Assembly: GCF_000025545.1 (NCBI RefSeq)
Contig: NC_013889.1
Location: 186,001 to 250,000 of the forward strand
Length of the DNA stretch: 64,000 nucleotides
Direction of reading: 5' to 3'
From: Thioalkalivibrio sp. K90mix
Lineage (GTDB): Bacteria > Pseudomonadota > Gammaproteobacteria > Ectothiorhodospirales > Ectothiorhodospiraceae
Below the pieces are notes generated by a model. That model did no database searches, had not been told where the DNA came from, and worked only from the letters and a program-made list of their open reading frames with translations. This document shows, one piece after another, positions 30,829 through 40,625 of the stretch (its first letter is position 1; each line of letters begins with the position of its first letter). The translations under genes were made by a program, and so were the position numbers.

Positions 30829-33800
30829 TTACCGGAGCTGGCGCCAGCTGCGCCAGGTAAAGCCTGGCCGTTCCTCGTCCGGCATCTGCCAGACCTGCCC
30901 CTCGGATCCGGTCGGCAGCTTGTATTCGCGGTCACGGCGCTCGGTGTCCTCGACTACGGTCGGGCGGGTGGGGATACCGACCGGAGAGCGAATGCCGTGC
31001 GCAGGGATACGGACCGATTCGACGGAGCCATCCTCGTTTTCGGTCTCGACCTCGACGAAGCTCTCGTCGCCAAAGCCCTCGCCGCTGAGGTCCCAGGGCG
31101 ACCGCTGCAGGCGCCCACCCCCGAAGGCGTCGAATTCCATAATCCAGCCCGTTCCACCGCCGACATCACAGGGATCATCACTGGGTTCCGGAATCAGGGT
31201 CGCGAAGACGACACGGTCGCCATGGCGGATCAGGGCATCTTCGACCACTCGCTCGCCCTGGAACCCGAATAGCGGTGAGACCAGGTCCATCACCCAGCCG
31301 GCATGGTTGTCTTCCATGGTGTGATCGCTGGTGACGCGCAGGTCGAATCCAAACGCATGCACCTCGTGCAGGATCTCCTGAGTCAGAAGCTCCGGGCGCG
31401 TTACGGATGCTTCGTCGGTATCGCGGATCCCGTACAGGCTTTGTACGCCGATGTTGTCCGGGTCGTTGTCGCCGACCTCGAAATACTGCCCGGTCCCAAA
31501 GAACAGATTGACGTGGCCGCTGTCGTCCCGAGCCACGGCCGGGCGTGCCGTGATGGGCTGTGGCACCCCGCCTGCATCGCGTGCCTGGAACAAGGGTGCG
31601 GTCTGCGTGCCAGTGGTCAGAAAACCGGGTGCCCCCCACTGCGCCGGGCCGTTACCACCCAGATCCAGCCGCCAGAGGTTGCCGCCCAGGTCTCCGGCAT
31701 ACACCCGGTCGATCCGGCGGTCACCATTGCTGTCGACAGGGACCGGGGTAAACATGCCGTTGTCGTCGCCGTTGTCGGGGTGGTTCGGTGTCCATTCGAG
31801 CAGCATCTCGCCGCTCAGGGTATCCAGGATGAGCAGCGAGGCCTGGCCTTGGCTGCTGCCGTAGCCGTTGGGGATGATCGTTACCCAGTCGCCGCTCGCA
31901 GCGCGTCCGAGGACCGGGTCACCGAGTACCCGGCCTAGCGAGGTGCTGAAGGCGTCATGCTCCGCATCGATCTCCCACAGTACCTCCTGTCGGTCGACAT
32001 CCAGGGCGAATACACCGGTGCCCCCCGCGCCCTGGGAGGCAACGACGATCCGGCGCCATTCGGAGCCATCATGCACATGACCAAGGCGTGGCGAACCATC
32101 GAGCACGTAGCGACGATCATAGTTCGGGTGCGACAGCTCGGAGAGATCGTCGTACACCGCGTTCGGGATCAGCGCGAAAACCTCGCTTCCACCCTCGGAC
32201 GAGCAGCCGCCAATCGGCTCGGGGACATCCGTCTGGCACGGCAGGCGGCCATCGAAGGCGTGAAACTTGCCGTCGTTGGCTCCGACCATGACCAGCGGAC
32301 GTTCTGAAGACCAGGCCGTAAGGGCGTCCGTGTATGCCTCGCCCACACCCTCGAACTGTCCATACCCGAAATCCTGCGCATGCACGAACAGGGGGCGCGA
32401 ATGCACGATGTCACCGAGCAGGCGTTGGCGGGGGCGGAACTGGTCTTCACCGAAGCCTTCGTGGGCCTGGTCGCCGCGCACCCAGTCGAGCCGGCGGGGG
32501 CCGTCCTCTTCGCCGCCCAGGGCATCCCGCTGGGTCTGCGTCAGGGCGTCGAACTCGAAGGGTACGGTGTTGCCCTGGCTCCAGGCCGGCAGGCCCTCTT
32601 CGGGGTCCGCTGCGGGTGCCCAGGTGATCAGGTTGCGATTCGTCGGCGCGGCCAGGTTGGATTCGGCATCCCACGCGGGGCTGGTATCGATCAGGCTTTC
32701 GTTGTCGGCAGCGGGGGCGAGCAGCCGGAAGGCGCGCAACTCGCCCGACCAGTCGCTGGAGTCAAAGCCAGCCTGGAAAATCGCGGATCCGGCCTGGAGG
32801 CTGGTGGAGTTGGCAGCCACGGCGGCCGAGCTGCCAGTCGCCTCCGCGATTACGCTCTCGAAGACGCGTGACATGGCGTCCAGCAGGCCGTCCTCGCTGG
32901 TCGCGTCATATGCGGAACCGGTACCACCGGAGTCGGCAAGAAGATCCAGCGGGTTCTCCGGCATGGCGTCGTCCAGTTCGCCGATGCCGGGGGGCAGCGC
33001 GAAGCCCACGATGTAGGTGTCCACGTCGGTTGTGGTGTGGAAATCCTCGATCGCATCGGACGCCTGGCGGATCGCGGTGGCCGGGTCGTCGCCCAGCTCG
33101 GTGCCGTCGGCCTGCACCGATGGCAGGCCGTCGGTGACCCAGACGGCGGCGTTGACATCGCAGCTACGCGGGATCTCGGGCGTGTCGAGATTCCCCTGTT
33201 CAGTCCCGAAGTGCTCGGTTTGCCCGAGGAAGTAGTCGCGCGCGGTGCGCATCGTGCCCTCGAGTGGCGTGAGACCGGCGGCGATCAGCGGCCAGTCCGG
33301 ATCCACCAGGACATTGCCATCACCCGGTGACCAGTCGTGGCGTTGCGGTTCCAGCTTGCGCTCGATCGCTTCCCAGTGCTCGGGGTCGATGTTCCCGTCC
33401 GCGTCGAAACCTCCGATCGGAACATGCAGATAGCCAAGCCCCGGCGAGTGATTGGCACGCCATTCCGGCTGGTTGAGCTGGGAGAAGATCATGTGCTCGC
33501 CCCAATGCGTGACGCCGCGCTGGCGCATGCTGTCGGTCAGGGTTCCGAGCAGGTTCAGCGGAATCTGGTTCGAATAGACGGGCTGCTCGCCGGGACCCGC
33601 GGTGACATCGCGGTAGCAGTCGAACGGAAACAGATCGTCTTCGGTGAAGTTTCCCGCGTATTCACAGAACCAGGTTTCGTCGTGTACCGGAAAGCCGGTC
33701 GCCCCGTCCTCCGCCGTGATCCACTGGTAGCCGGGGACGGCCACGTTATAGAAGACCCACACATCGTCGCGGGTGGGATGTGGCTCGCGAAAGCGCTTGA

Positions 33801-34353
33801 TGTCCGAATCCCACGGGCCCTCGTGGTCTGGATCGTAGAAGGCGGGCTCGGGTGTAGAGGCGTAGCGCACGTCATGCGGGCGGTGGACCAGGCGCCAGAG
33901 TACGGTGCCCAGGTCGGCCGGGTCGTCGACCGCGCTGATGAAGACGTCGTTGCGGGCATTGCTGGGCGGATGCTGCTGATAGGCCATCAGTCCCAGGTTG
34001 ATACGGCCCCGGTATTCATTGATCAGACTGCGCCCAACACGCTTGACGATGCTGCCCTTGCTGTCTTCGTAGCGGGCGCCGGCCGGGCAGGCCTCCGGGT
34101 CCAGGTCCTCGCCCGGAGCACACTGATCCCAGTCCAGGGCGACCCGGCCCTGGCTCAGGCCCTCCTGCATGCTGTCGGAGTTATCGAGGATCAGCAGTAC
34201 GTTGGGCGGCAGGCCCGGCCCGGTGAGGAACAGCGGCTTGTTGGCGACCTGTGCCGTCACGCTCGCTGGCATACTGGCCAGCGCGAGGCCCAGCGCAGCC
34301 GCAACCAGGGCGCGGCGGGGTGCAGCTCTTGGTGTGGAGGTTCCTGGCGTCAT
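30829..34353 (-). CDS. pilY1: Type IV pilus tip adhesin PilY1
   Basis: 1174 residues: a signal peptide, then a von Willebrand A-like region with the MIDAS pattern DxSxS at D57-S61 (LILDNSDSM), a long variable middle, and the C-terminal PilC/PilY1 beta-propeller with a calcium-loop-like DSNGDRRIDRVYAGD near residue 872. PilY1 sits at the pilus tip, controls extension/retraction and takes part in adhesion and surface sensing. I prefer ATG 34353 to ATG 34359 because AAGG lies 6 nt before it. It follows pilX and precedes pilY2. Confidence 0.93.
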   Translation of the reverse strand: MTPGTSTPRAAPRRALVAAALGLALASMPASVTAQVANKPLFLTGPGLPPNVLLILDNSDSMQEGLSQGRVALDWDQCAPGEDLDPEACPAGARYEDSKGSIVKRVGRSLINEYRGRINLGLMAYQQHPPSNARNDVFISAVDDPADLGTVLWRLVHRPHDVRYASTPEPAFYDPDHEGPWDSDIKRFREPHPTRDDVWVFYNVAVPGYQWITAEDGATGFPVHDETWFCEYAGNFTEDDLFPFDCYRDVTAGPGEQPVYSNQIPLNLLGTLTDSMRQRGVTHWGEHMIFSQLNQPEWRANHSPGLGYLHVPIGGFDADGNIDPEHWEAIERKLEPQRHDWSPGDGNVLVDPDWPLIAAGLTPLEGTMRTARDYFLGQTEHFGTEQGNLDTPEIPRSCDVNAAVWVTDGLPSVQADGTELGDDPATAIRQASDAIEDFHTTTDVDTYIVGFALPPGIGELDDAMPENPLDLLADSGGTGSAYDATSEDGLLDAMSRVFESVIAEATGSSAAVAANSTSLQAGSAIFQAGFDSSDWSGELRAFRLLAPAADNESLIDTSPAWDAESNLAAPTNRNLITWAPAADPEEGLPAWSQGNTVPFEFDALTQTQRDALGGEEDGPRRLDWVRGDQAHEGFGEDQFRPRQRLLGDIVHSRPLFVHAQDFGYGQFEGVGEAYTDALTAWSSERPLVMVGANDGKFHAFDGRLPCQTDVPEPIGGCSSEGGSEVFALIPNAVYDDLSELSHPNYDRRYVLDGSPRLGHVHDGSEWRRIVVASQGAGGTGVFALDVDRQEVLWEIDAEHDAFSTSLGRVLGDPVLGRAASGDWVTIIPNGYGSSQGQASLLILDTLSGEMLLEWTPNHPDNGDDNGMFTPVPVDSNGDRRIDRVYAGDLGGNLWRLDLGGNGPAQWGAPGFLTTGTQTAPLFQARDAGGVPQPITARPAVARDDSGHVNLFFGTGQYFEVGDNDPDNIGVQSLYGIRDTDEASVTRPELLTQEILHEVHAFGFDLRVTSDHTMEDNHAGWVMDLVSPLFGFQGERVVEDALIRHGDRVVFATLIPEPSDDPCDVGGGTGWIMEFDAFGGGRLQRSPWDLSGEGFGDESFVEVETENEDGSVESVRIPAHGIRSPVGIPTRPTVVEDTERRDREYKLPTGSEGQVWQMPDEERPGFTWRSWRQLR

Positions 34354-34384
34354 GGGCATCCTTGCGTCATGCGGTGGCCGGGGG

Positions 34385-34888
34385 TTAGTGGCGGAAGGTG
34401 GCCTGCAGGATCACGACAGCCTCGGGTGATCCGCCCTGCGCGCGTACCGTGATCCGGTAGAGATCCTGATTGGGCAGGGCTTCGTCTGCGGCGAGTGCAT
34501 CCACCGGGGGAACGGGCACGGCCTCGATGTAGTAGCGCGGCATCGCGTACAGCCCGAAGCTCTCCGCGTCCGGCGGGGCATAGGCCGTTCCGCCGCCGTT
34601 GGCGAGGCGTTCTTCCCAGGCGAGAGGGTCGGCTGGCGCGTCCACGGGCTCCGCCGCTGCACCTGGATCAAGATTCATCTGGCCATGCCGCAGGGCCGCC
34701 TCGGCGGCCTGAAATGCCAGGTTGCGATCCAGCATGTTGCCGGTCATGCGCTCCTGGAGAATGGTGTTGCGCATGCCGGTAACGGCGATCAACGTGATTA
34801 CCAGCAGCAGTACCAGGCCGACGATCAGAGCCGAGCCCTGCTGCCGATGCCGAGGGGGCGCGCTTCGAGGTGTCGTGTTCATGGTCAT
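34385..34888 (-). CDS. pilX: Minor pilin assembly protein PilX
   Basis: 167 residues; basic leader then QGSALIVGLVLLLVITLIAVTG, the PilX-type N-terminal helix lacking the standard FTLIE, and NTILQERMTGNMLDRNLAFQAAEAALR, a strong PilX signature. Acts in the tip priming complex with PilV, PilW and FimT/U. Overlaps pilW by 4 bases. Confidence 0.93.
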   Translation of the reverse strand: MTMNTTPRSAPPRHRQQGSALIVGLVLLLVITLIAVTGMRNTILQERMTGNMLDRNLAFQAAEAALRHGQMNLDPGAAAEPVDAPADPLAWEERLANGGGTAYAPPDAESFGLYAMPRYYIEAVPVPPVDALAADEALPNQDLYRITVRAQGGSPEAVVILQATFRH

Positions 34889-35919
34889 TCCAGCCGGTTG
34901 CGCGTGGCGACGGTGGTGGTGAACACCAGATACAAACGCCGGTCCGGCGCATCGAACAGCTCGTTGGCGAAGAGCAGCCCGGTGCGGGGCTGGTCCACCA
35001 CGTTGTTGTCCAGCCCGTTGTAGACGAGCAGATGGACACGCACAGCCGCGACCTGGGCCCAGTCGCTATCACTCCAGCTCGCGGTGTTGCTCGCGGCCAC
35101 GAAGCGATCGATTTGCTGGTTGTCGTTGGTGTCCTGCCCAAACTCCAGGCGCAAGTCATACACGCCTTCGGCGATCTCGCGGCGCACCGGGTTGCCACTG
35201 CTGTCCGTATCCGCCGTGCTGCGGCGGAACAGGCTCGCCACGCCTGGGCTGGCGGAAGATTCGGCGATGTAGTAGGTGATCGTCTCCAGGCGCGAGACCG
35301 AAATGGTGGCAGGACCGGAGAAGTCCGTCAGGTCGCCCGCCACATTGCCGGGCGAGATGTTCGCGCCTGTCGCTCGGCTGAGTACACCCGGTTGGGCCGG
35401 TGCGTTCTGGAACAGCTCGCAGGTGGTGCCGGCCTGGTCGGCGACCAGCACGACCTCCCCTTGAGCAACATCGACGGTCTCGTCGGTGTTGATCGGCGCG
35501 GTGGTGTTCGGGACCGATACGGGTATCGATCCGATGGCGGTCATTCCGTGCAGGGTGAGCACATCGCCGCGCAAATGATCGTTCGGTTGTTCCGGTGGCA
35601 GAAAGGCGGATTCGACACCATGCACCCACGGATCGTAATCAGCGCTTGCCGTATCCAGAAGATTGTTGATGTTGCCGCCACGGCACCCCTGGTGACCGGC
35701 TTCCCGGGCATCGCGAGCGATCCGTTCAATCACGAAGCGTCCGGTTTCCTGCGCGCGTGACATCGCCTCCTGAGTACGCGACGTCTGCTGGGTGGAGACG
35801 AACAACGCGATCACTCCACCCACGATCAGCAGCCCCAGCACCATGGCGACCATCAGTTCCACTAGTGTGAAGCCGCGAATGCGCTGCCTGATTGAAGCGA
35901 ATGACCGCGCGGTGCTCAT
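34885..35919 (-). CDS. pilW: Minor pilin PilW
   Basis: 344 residues: class III signal with G-FTLVELMVAMVLGLLIVGGV and RAQETGRFVIERIARDAREAGHQGC, typical of PilW. Overlaps pilV at its start (ATGA) and pilX at its end. Part of the tip complex that initiates pilus assembly. Confidence 0.93.
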   Translation of the reverse strand: MSTARSFASIRQRIRGFTLVELMVAMVLGLLIVGGVIALFVSTQQTSRTQEAMSRAQETGRFVIERIARDAREAGHQGCRGGNINNLLDTASADYDPWVHGVESAFLPPEQPNDHLRGDVLTLHGMTAIGSIPVSVPNTTAPINTDETVDVAQGEVVLVADQAGTTCELFQNAPAQPGVLSRATGANISPGNVAGDLTDFSGPATISVSRLETITYYIAESSASPGVASLFRRSTADTDSSGNPVRREIAEGVYDLRLEFGQDTNDNQQIDRFVAASNTASWSDSDWAQVAAVRVHLLVYNGLDNNVVDQPRTGLLFANELFDAPDRRLYLVFTTTVATRNRLE

Positions 35920-36386
35920 ATGCCGGTCCTCGTGACAAACACTTCAATGGGGTCTTCTCCGTCCTCTGCCAGGCGCCGGTTGTCCCAGCGAATGGTGATG
36001 GTGAACACATCGCCGTCGCGTTCGATTCGGCCCTGCCCCTCGGGCAGCGCGCAAGCCAGTGCCATCCGCCATTGCGCCAGGTCGGCACTCGCCAGATCAC
36101 CCCCAGCCTCCGGGGCTTCGCAGACGGGGGGTGGCTGGAAATCCGTGTCATAGGCGCCATCCAGGGCGACCTCTCGATTCGTGCGCATGCGATCGGCGAT
36201 GTCATAGGCGAGGTTGGTCGCCTGGGCGCGCATGTACGCGCCCTGGTTGAGCTGGAGTGCCTGCGCCTGCAAGGCCGCGAGCCCGATCACGCCAATGGAT
36301 AGCACCACCAGCGCGACCAGCACCTCAATCAGAGTGACGCCGCGTGTGCGGGCGACGAAGAAAGCGGGGGATGAGCGGTATAACAT
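35916..36386 (-). CDS. pilV: Minor pilin PilV
   Basis: 156 residues: TRG-VTLIEVLVALVVLSIGVIGL and the AALQAQALQLNQGAYMRAQA helix followed by ADRMRTNRE are classic PilV. Start overlaps nothing upstream but lies 9 nt after the fimT-like gene; end overlaps pilW. Confidence 0.93.
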   Translation of the reverse strand: MLYRSSPAFFVARTRGVTLIEVLVALVVLSIGVIGLAALQAQALQLNQGAYMRAQATNLAYDIADRMRTNREVALDGAYDTDFQPPPVCEAPEAGGDLASADLAQWRMALACALPEGQGRIERDGDVFTITIRWDNRRLAEDGEDPIEVFVTRTGI

Positions 36387-36395
36387 CGCCGGCGC

Positions 36396-36914
36396 CTATT
36401 CCGGACAGTTGTCGGGTCGTGTCGACACGCGCCCGCCCGGCTCGACATGCAGGGAACGAGCGCGTTCGCCGCTGCAGCCTTGCGGCCATATGCGCATGGT
36501 GGCGTCCGTCGGTTCGGGGCTGGACTGGGCACCCAGTGCGTCGAAAGCGAGTGGGCCATTGGCCGCGACCTGTATGGTGCTGGCAGGGCCTGCCCAATGC
36601 TGCAACACGGTGCCCTGGCCGCAGTCGCTCGGGTCCTCGTCCATTGCATACACGCGTGTCTCCCAGCCGTCCTCCCAGTCGTTTCCGTCCGGGCACACGG
36701 CGGCGTCCAGCCCGCGGCGGACGGCCTCGCTACGGGCGAGGTTCAGGGCGCTGGCGAGCGCATTGGTGGTCGACGACGTACGGTGATTCTCCACGAGCGT
36801 GGAGAAGTGCGGGGCGGCCAGGCTGATCAGGATTACCAGCACGGCAATCGTGATCATCAGCTCCACCAGCGAAAATCCCTTTCGCCGGGTTTGTCGGATA
36901 GGCGTGTCTTCCAT
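36396..36914 (-). CDS. GspH/FimT-family minor pilin
   Basis: 172 residues: RRKG-FSLVELMITIAVLVILISL followed by the FimT/FimU marker TNALASALNLARSEAVRRG and a C-terminal CSGERARSLHVEPGGRV. First gene of the standard minor-pilin operon. Start ATG 36914 (MEDTPIRQ) has AAGAG upstream; a longer start is in frame but unlikely. Confidence 0.9.
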   Translation of the reverse strand: MEDTPIRQTRRKGFSLVELMITIAVLVILISLAAPHFSTLVENHRTSSTTNALASALNLARSEAVRRGLDAAVCPDGNDWEDGWETRVYAMDEDPSDCGQGTVLQHWAGPASTIQVAANGPLAFDALGAQSSPEPTDATMRIWPQGCSGERARSLHVEPGGRVSTRPDNCPE

Positions 36915-37006
36915 GACAGGCTCTTTTCTAGATGATCGGGTGGGCCGCGTGTAGACCTGTTCTAACCGGCGGTCCAAATACAGCAATGGACGGTGTCTTG
37001 ATCACT

Positions 37007-37531
37007 TCAGCCGCATGTTGCTTCGCCCACTCGCGGCCGGCCAGTATTCGCCAGTACGATCGCCCGGCCCGAGCCTTCGCCCGCGCAGATGCGGATGGTC
37101 CCCATCAGCCATGCCCCGGAGAGTTGCTGTGACTGCCCAAGCGCGTCGAAGGTGATGTACTCCCGCGTCGGGGTGTTGCCAGCGATCTCCACGCGCGGGG
37201 TCTCCCGCCCCACGCGCAAAATCGCATCGGGGCCTGAGGGATGGGTGGCCAGCGCGGGGTTCTGGTAAAGAATCCAGCCGCCGTCCCAGTCGCTGCCCGG
37301 GGAACAGGTGGCGCCATCCTGTGACGTGCAAAGCGTAACCGGCGAGCCACGGCGAACCGCCTCGCTACGCGCCAGGTGCAGGGTGGTCAGAAAAGAGTTC
37401 GTCGCGCTGGTCACGCGATTCTGCTCGACCAGCTTGCCGAAAGCGGGCGCCGCGATGCCGATCAGCACCGCAAACACCGCCAGCGTCACCATCAACTCCA
37501 CGAGCGTCAGCCCGAGCGCGTCCTTGCGCAT
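37007..37531 (-). CDS. Second GspH/FimT-family minor pilin
   Basis: 174 residues: ALG-LTLVELMVTLAVFAVLIGIAA and SATNSFLTTLHLARSEAVRRG, with TGRPRVGEATCG at the end. Paralogue of the adjacent fimT-like gene, about 90 nt apart. I chose ATG 37531 because GGAGGAG lies 6 nt ahead. It may belong either to the standard operon or to the second, larger pseudopilin set upstream. Confidence 0.88.
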   Translation of the reverse strand: MRKDALGLTLVELMVTLAVFAVLIGIAAPAFGKLVEQNRVTSATNSFLTTLHLARSEAVRRGSPVTLCTSQDGATCSPGSDWDGGWILYQNPALATHPSGPDAILRVGRETPRVEIAGNTPTREYITFDALGQSQQLSGAWLMGTIRICAGEGSGRAIVLANTGRPRVGEATCG

Positions 37532-37722
37532 GCCAGACTCCTCCATGAGTCGAAACGTTTGCTAACTGTAGCCGTGTCCGTAGAGGCGATCAAACCACTT
37601 TCTGCTCTTCGATGCCGTCTTTCGATGACGTTCTGCGGAGGAGACAAGGAAAACCTGGTCTCTCAATGGAGCCAGGCATTGGTGCATCTCGTTAGAGGCT
37701 CTTCCTTCCTTAGAAATAGGAC

Positions 37723-39378
37723 CTATGGGCAGTCTGCATCTTCGTGCGCGACTGCAAAGTCAAACTGTAGCGCTTCGGTTTGGCTGATGCGGTCAAAGAT
37801 GAGCACATTGTCGCCCGATTTCGTTACGGTTCCGCCGCCAAGTTCAGCCGTGCCTACGTCGCAGAGTTTGGTGTTTGGTCCAAGCGTCAGGATCATGTCG
37901 CTGGACCATGTCTCGCCTGTCCAGCCTTCCCAGTCGATGACGCACTCATAAGAAGTGATCGACTCGACCTCATTCCTTCCTTGTCCCAGAGACTCTCGGT
38001 TCGGTCCGCAGGTGGCGTAGACGCTGTCGAAGGTCAGGTCTTCCAATACTGGGCGGCTGTTCCCGGTGGGCGAATTAATCTGCTCGACGTTGCCGGCGAC
38101 TAGGGTGGTTTCCTGGTCACCGGGTTGTGGCAAAGAGTCTCCGTCGTCTGTGCCGCAGCCCATGCCGCCCTCGTAAAGACAGACATGCCGGCCCGCGTTG
38201 TCCTCGAATGCACCTTCGCCATCTTCAAGGGCCTCGAAGCAGTCCCTCGGGCGATTATTTCCGCTCCGGAAGCGCGTAAGCATGAAATCGTGGCTTGTCA
38301 GGTTCTGGGCAACGTAGGTTGGGTTCTGGCTGTCCCCTTCGGCTGGAGTGATCCCGATGCCGATGGCTCGAATACCACTTGTTGTCTCGATGAACGAGCG
38401 GTAGAAGCGGTTCGAGCTTGTGCGTGGCTCGCGACTGTCCCAGGCGCTCGTTTCCTCCGCTAAGTGGTCGCCGACGCAGGAGCGGTCATTCGGGTTCGCA
38501 TTCTCCTGGCGGACGATCCCCACGTTCCCATACCATCCCTCGCCAACGTAGCACTGGTAGTAAAAGTACGAGTACCCCGAGGCGCTATCCACGAAGGGCT
38601 TCAGAGCACTACCCAAGGGTTCCTGGCCACGGCGGGTGCAGAAGCCTGCGTCGGACGAAAGAACGCGCGTGACGACGGGATTCAGACTGATCGTTCCTCC
38701 GTAATACACCCGGCCGCTAATAGTGCTGAATAGCTCCCCGGGGTTGGTGGTGTCCATCGTCATAACCACTTCACCGTCACGCACGAGCTGAACTTCTCCG
38801 TCGCGCTGGCGGGTCTCGGTGCCGTCTTCGATGGACGTGCCTTCGATGACGTTGGTGACCGTGGTGACGTCGGTTCCCTCAAGCAGCTCTCCGCCTCCCA
38901 TTCTCGCGCGGCCCGTTGGCGCATTAAGGAAGTTTCCACCTTCGGAATCCGCGCGCGCGGCTGCGACACTGAATCGGGGGTTGCTCCAGGCCACCGCCGT
39001 GCTGATGAGGACGCTCTGCGCGTCACCCCGCCGGTCAATCCAAGTGACGCGCACCTCGGGCTCGAAAAACCCGAAATCCGAGGTGTCTGGTAGGTTGCTC
39101 CATTCAAGCGTGTAGTCGGCGTTGCGCCCTGGCGCCTCTGTTCGGACATTCTCAAGCCGTCGATTGAGATCCGTTAGCGTCGAGGCGTTGCGCAGCTTTT
39201 CGATTTCCGTTTCCGCAATCTGCATCGCTTCCGCGCGAGCCTTTGAGTCCCCTGCACTCGAAAGCAGGTCGCCGTGGAGTCGTGCTATTGCCAAAAGGCC
39301 GACAGAGACCACCGCTATAGCGATCAGGGCCTCGATCAGCGATATGCCACAGACTCGGAATCTGGTGTGGTTGTGCAT
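37723..39378 (-). CDS. Large PilV-like pseudopilin with 500-residue extension
   Basis: 551 residues, over three times normal PilV. The leader and helix are PilV-like (RVCG-ISLIEALIAIAVVSVGLLAI, then AEAMQIAETEIEKLRNAS). The remaining roughly 480 residues are acidic, beta-rich and cysteine-containing, unlike any domain I recognise; an exposed adhesin or ligand-binding tip is plausible. AGGAG precedes the ATG. It ends a lower-GC four-gene set (FimT, PilW-, PilX-, PilV-like). Function inferred only from leader and context. Confidence 0.75.
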   Translation of the reverse strand: MHNHTRFRVCGISLIEALIAIAVVSVGLLAIARLHGDLLSSAGDSKARAEAMQIAETEIEKLRNASTLTDLNRRLENVRTEAPGRNADYTLEWSNLPDTSDFGFFEPEVRVTWIDRRGDAQSVLISTAVAWSNPRFSVAAARADSEGGNFLNAPTGRARMGGGELLEGTDVTTVTNVIEGTSIEDGTETRQRDGEVQLVRDGEVVMTMDTTNPGELFSTISGRVYYGGTISLNPVVTRVLSSDAGFCTRRGQEPLGSALKPFVDSASGYSYFYYQCYVGEGWYGNVGIVRQENANPNDRSCVGDHLAEETSAWDSREPRTSSNRFYRSFIETTSGIRAIGIGITPAEGDSQNPTYVAQNLTSHDFMLTRFRSGNNRPRDCFEALEDGEGAFEDNAGRHVCLYEGGMGCGTDDGDSLPQPGDQETTLVAGNVEQINSPTGNSRPVLEDLTFDSVYATCGPNRESLGQGRNEVESITSYECVIDWEGWTGETWSSDMILTLGPNTKLCDVGTAELGGGTVTKSGDNVLIFDRISQTEALQFDFAVAHEDADCP

Positions 39379-39422
39379 GTCCCGATCTCCTGCGGCACAG
39401 TAAAACATTCTAGGCGTAATCA

Positions 39423-40625
39423 TTATTCGTTGACCCAATGCGTCCAGTCTCGCCAAGCACCAGATATGGCACCTCGTGCACCTAGTTCCGCCGCTCCTGA
39501 CGCAGCCACAGGGTCGAAGACAAAGTACGGAGTGCCACCTGCATCGGTGGTGTCGCCTTGAATAACGGAGGCACCGTAGATGGTGGGCGTACCGCTTGCT
39601 CTTAGATTGCCACGGACGTATAGAACGCCATGTAACTCAAAATTCCCACGGAGCTGGGCGTCTCCTTCCACCACAAGTACTACAGGGTTGTCACGGTCTC
39701 CTACAGTTTCGTTAAGGTCGGCATCGCCGGTCATCCAGATGACCTCGTTGGTCATCCCGTCAATGTTGTCCGGGTCGAGTTGCGTGACCACGTTGTCCCG
39801 GTAGCTATTCGGCTCTTGGCCCATGAAATTCCGGAAAAAGTCGTCATCGGACAGCGAGCTGAGTTGAAGGTCCCCAGTGATGACGTCAGGACCGCGCATG
39901 TTTGCATCCGTGGTGCACACGTATACCGTTCCCACGCCGCACTGGGCGGGTTCGTCGGGGAGTGGGTCACTCTCGCGAAGCGGCGGGTGGTCCTGGTTGC
40001 GGATAAACGTGTTGCCGGGGTTGCCGGTGACATCCAGGTCCTGGCCGGACCAGATGGTCAGATTGTTGTAGGCGTTGAACACGCGGGCGCGGCCATTGGT
40101 GTTCACGCCACCACGCGTTGTAAGCGGATTGGTCGGCGGGTCGGCGAGAGAGGGTGCGCCACGGATGGTCGTGGTTACGCCCCGTCGTGCGCTCTGGTCG
40201 TCACTCCAGCCACAAGACCAGATGCCCGCGTTCCGCAGGCTGTCTGGCTGGCCAAGGGCCGTTGCTACCCCTGGAAAGTCATCGGGAGAATCGGGGCAGC
40301 CGGGAATCTCGTCCACGGCATCTGGACTTATAAAGGCAGAACGATAAAACACCGGTCGCTCTAACGTGCGGTCGTGTTCAAATATCTCGCTGACGTTGTC
40401 CTCGCCGTCCTGAGCAAAGGCAACCGCGAGCTCAAGCCCCGCTTGAGCGGCATTGGTGGTCTGCTTCATGCGGGTTTCATTGGCGGCCATGCGCTCTTCG
40501 AGGATGCTGGTCTGCGCTGTAAACAAGACAGTCAAAGTGACAGCAACCATGATGATCAAAGCGACCACCAGCGTAGCGAGTCCGCGTTGTTTTGCTGGGG
40601 GTGTGGTGAAAGGCACGTGGTTCAT
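39423..40625 (-). CDS. Large PilX-like pilus protein
   Basis: 400 residues. N-terminus QRGLATLVVALIIMVAVTLTV and TSILEERMAANETRMKQTTN match PilX, but the protein is more than twice PilX size. The middle and end carry DLDVTGN, VVLVVEGDAQLRGNFELHGVLYVRG, a right-handed beta-like repeat seen in large PilX-type proteins. Acidic. It abuts the PilW-like gene and precedes the large PilV-like gene by 44 nt. Confidence 0.8.
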   Translation of the reverse strand: MNHVPFTTPPAKQRGLATLVVALIIMVAVTLTVLFTAQTSILEERMAANETRMKQTTNAAQAGLELAVAFAQDGEDNVSEIFEHDRTLERPVFYRSAFISPDAVDEIPGCPDSPDDFPGVATALGQPDSLRNAGIWSCGWSDDQSARRGVTTTIRGAPSLADPPTNPLTTRGGVNTNGRARVFNAYNNLTIWSGQDLDVTGNPGNTFIRNQDHPPLRESDPLPDEPAQCGVGTVYVCTTDANMRGPDVITGDLQLSSLSDDDFFRNFMGQEPNSYRDNVVTQLDPDNIDGMTNEVIWMTGDADLNETVGDRDNPVVLVVEGDAQLRGNFELHGVLYVRGNLRASGTPTIYGASVIQGDTTDAGGTPYFVFDPVAASGAAELGARGAISGAWRDWTHWVNE

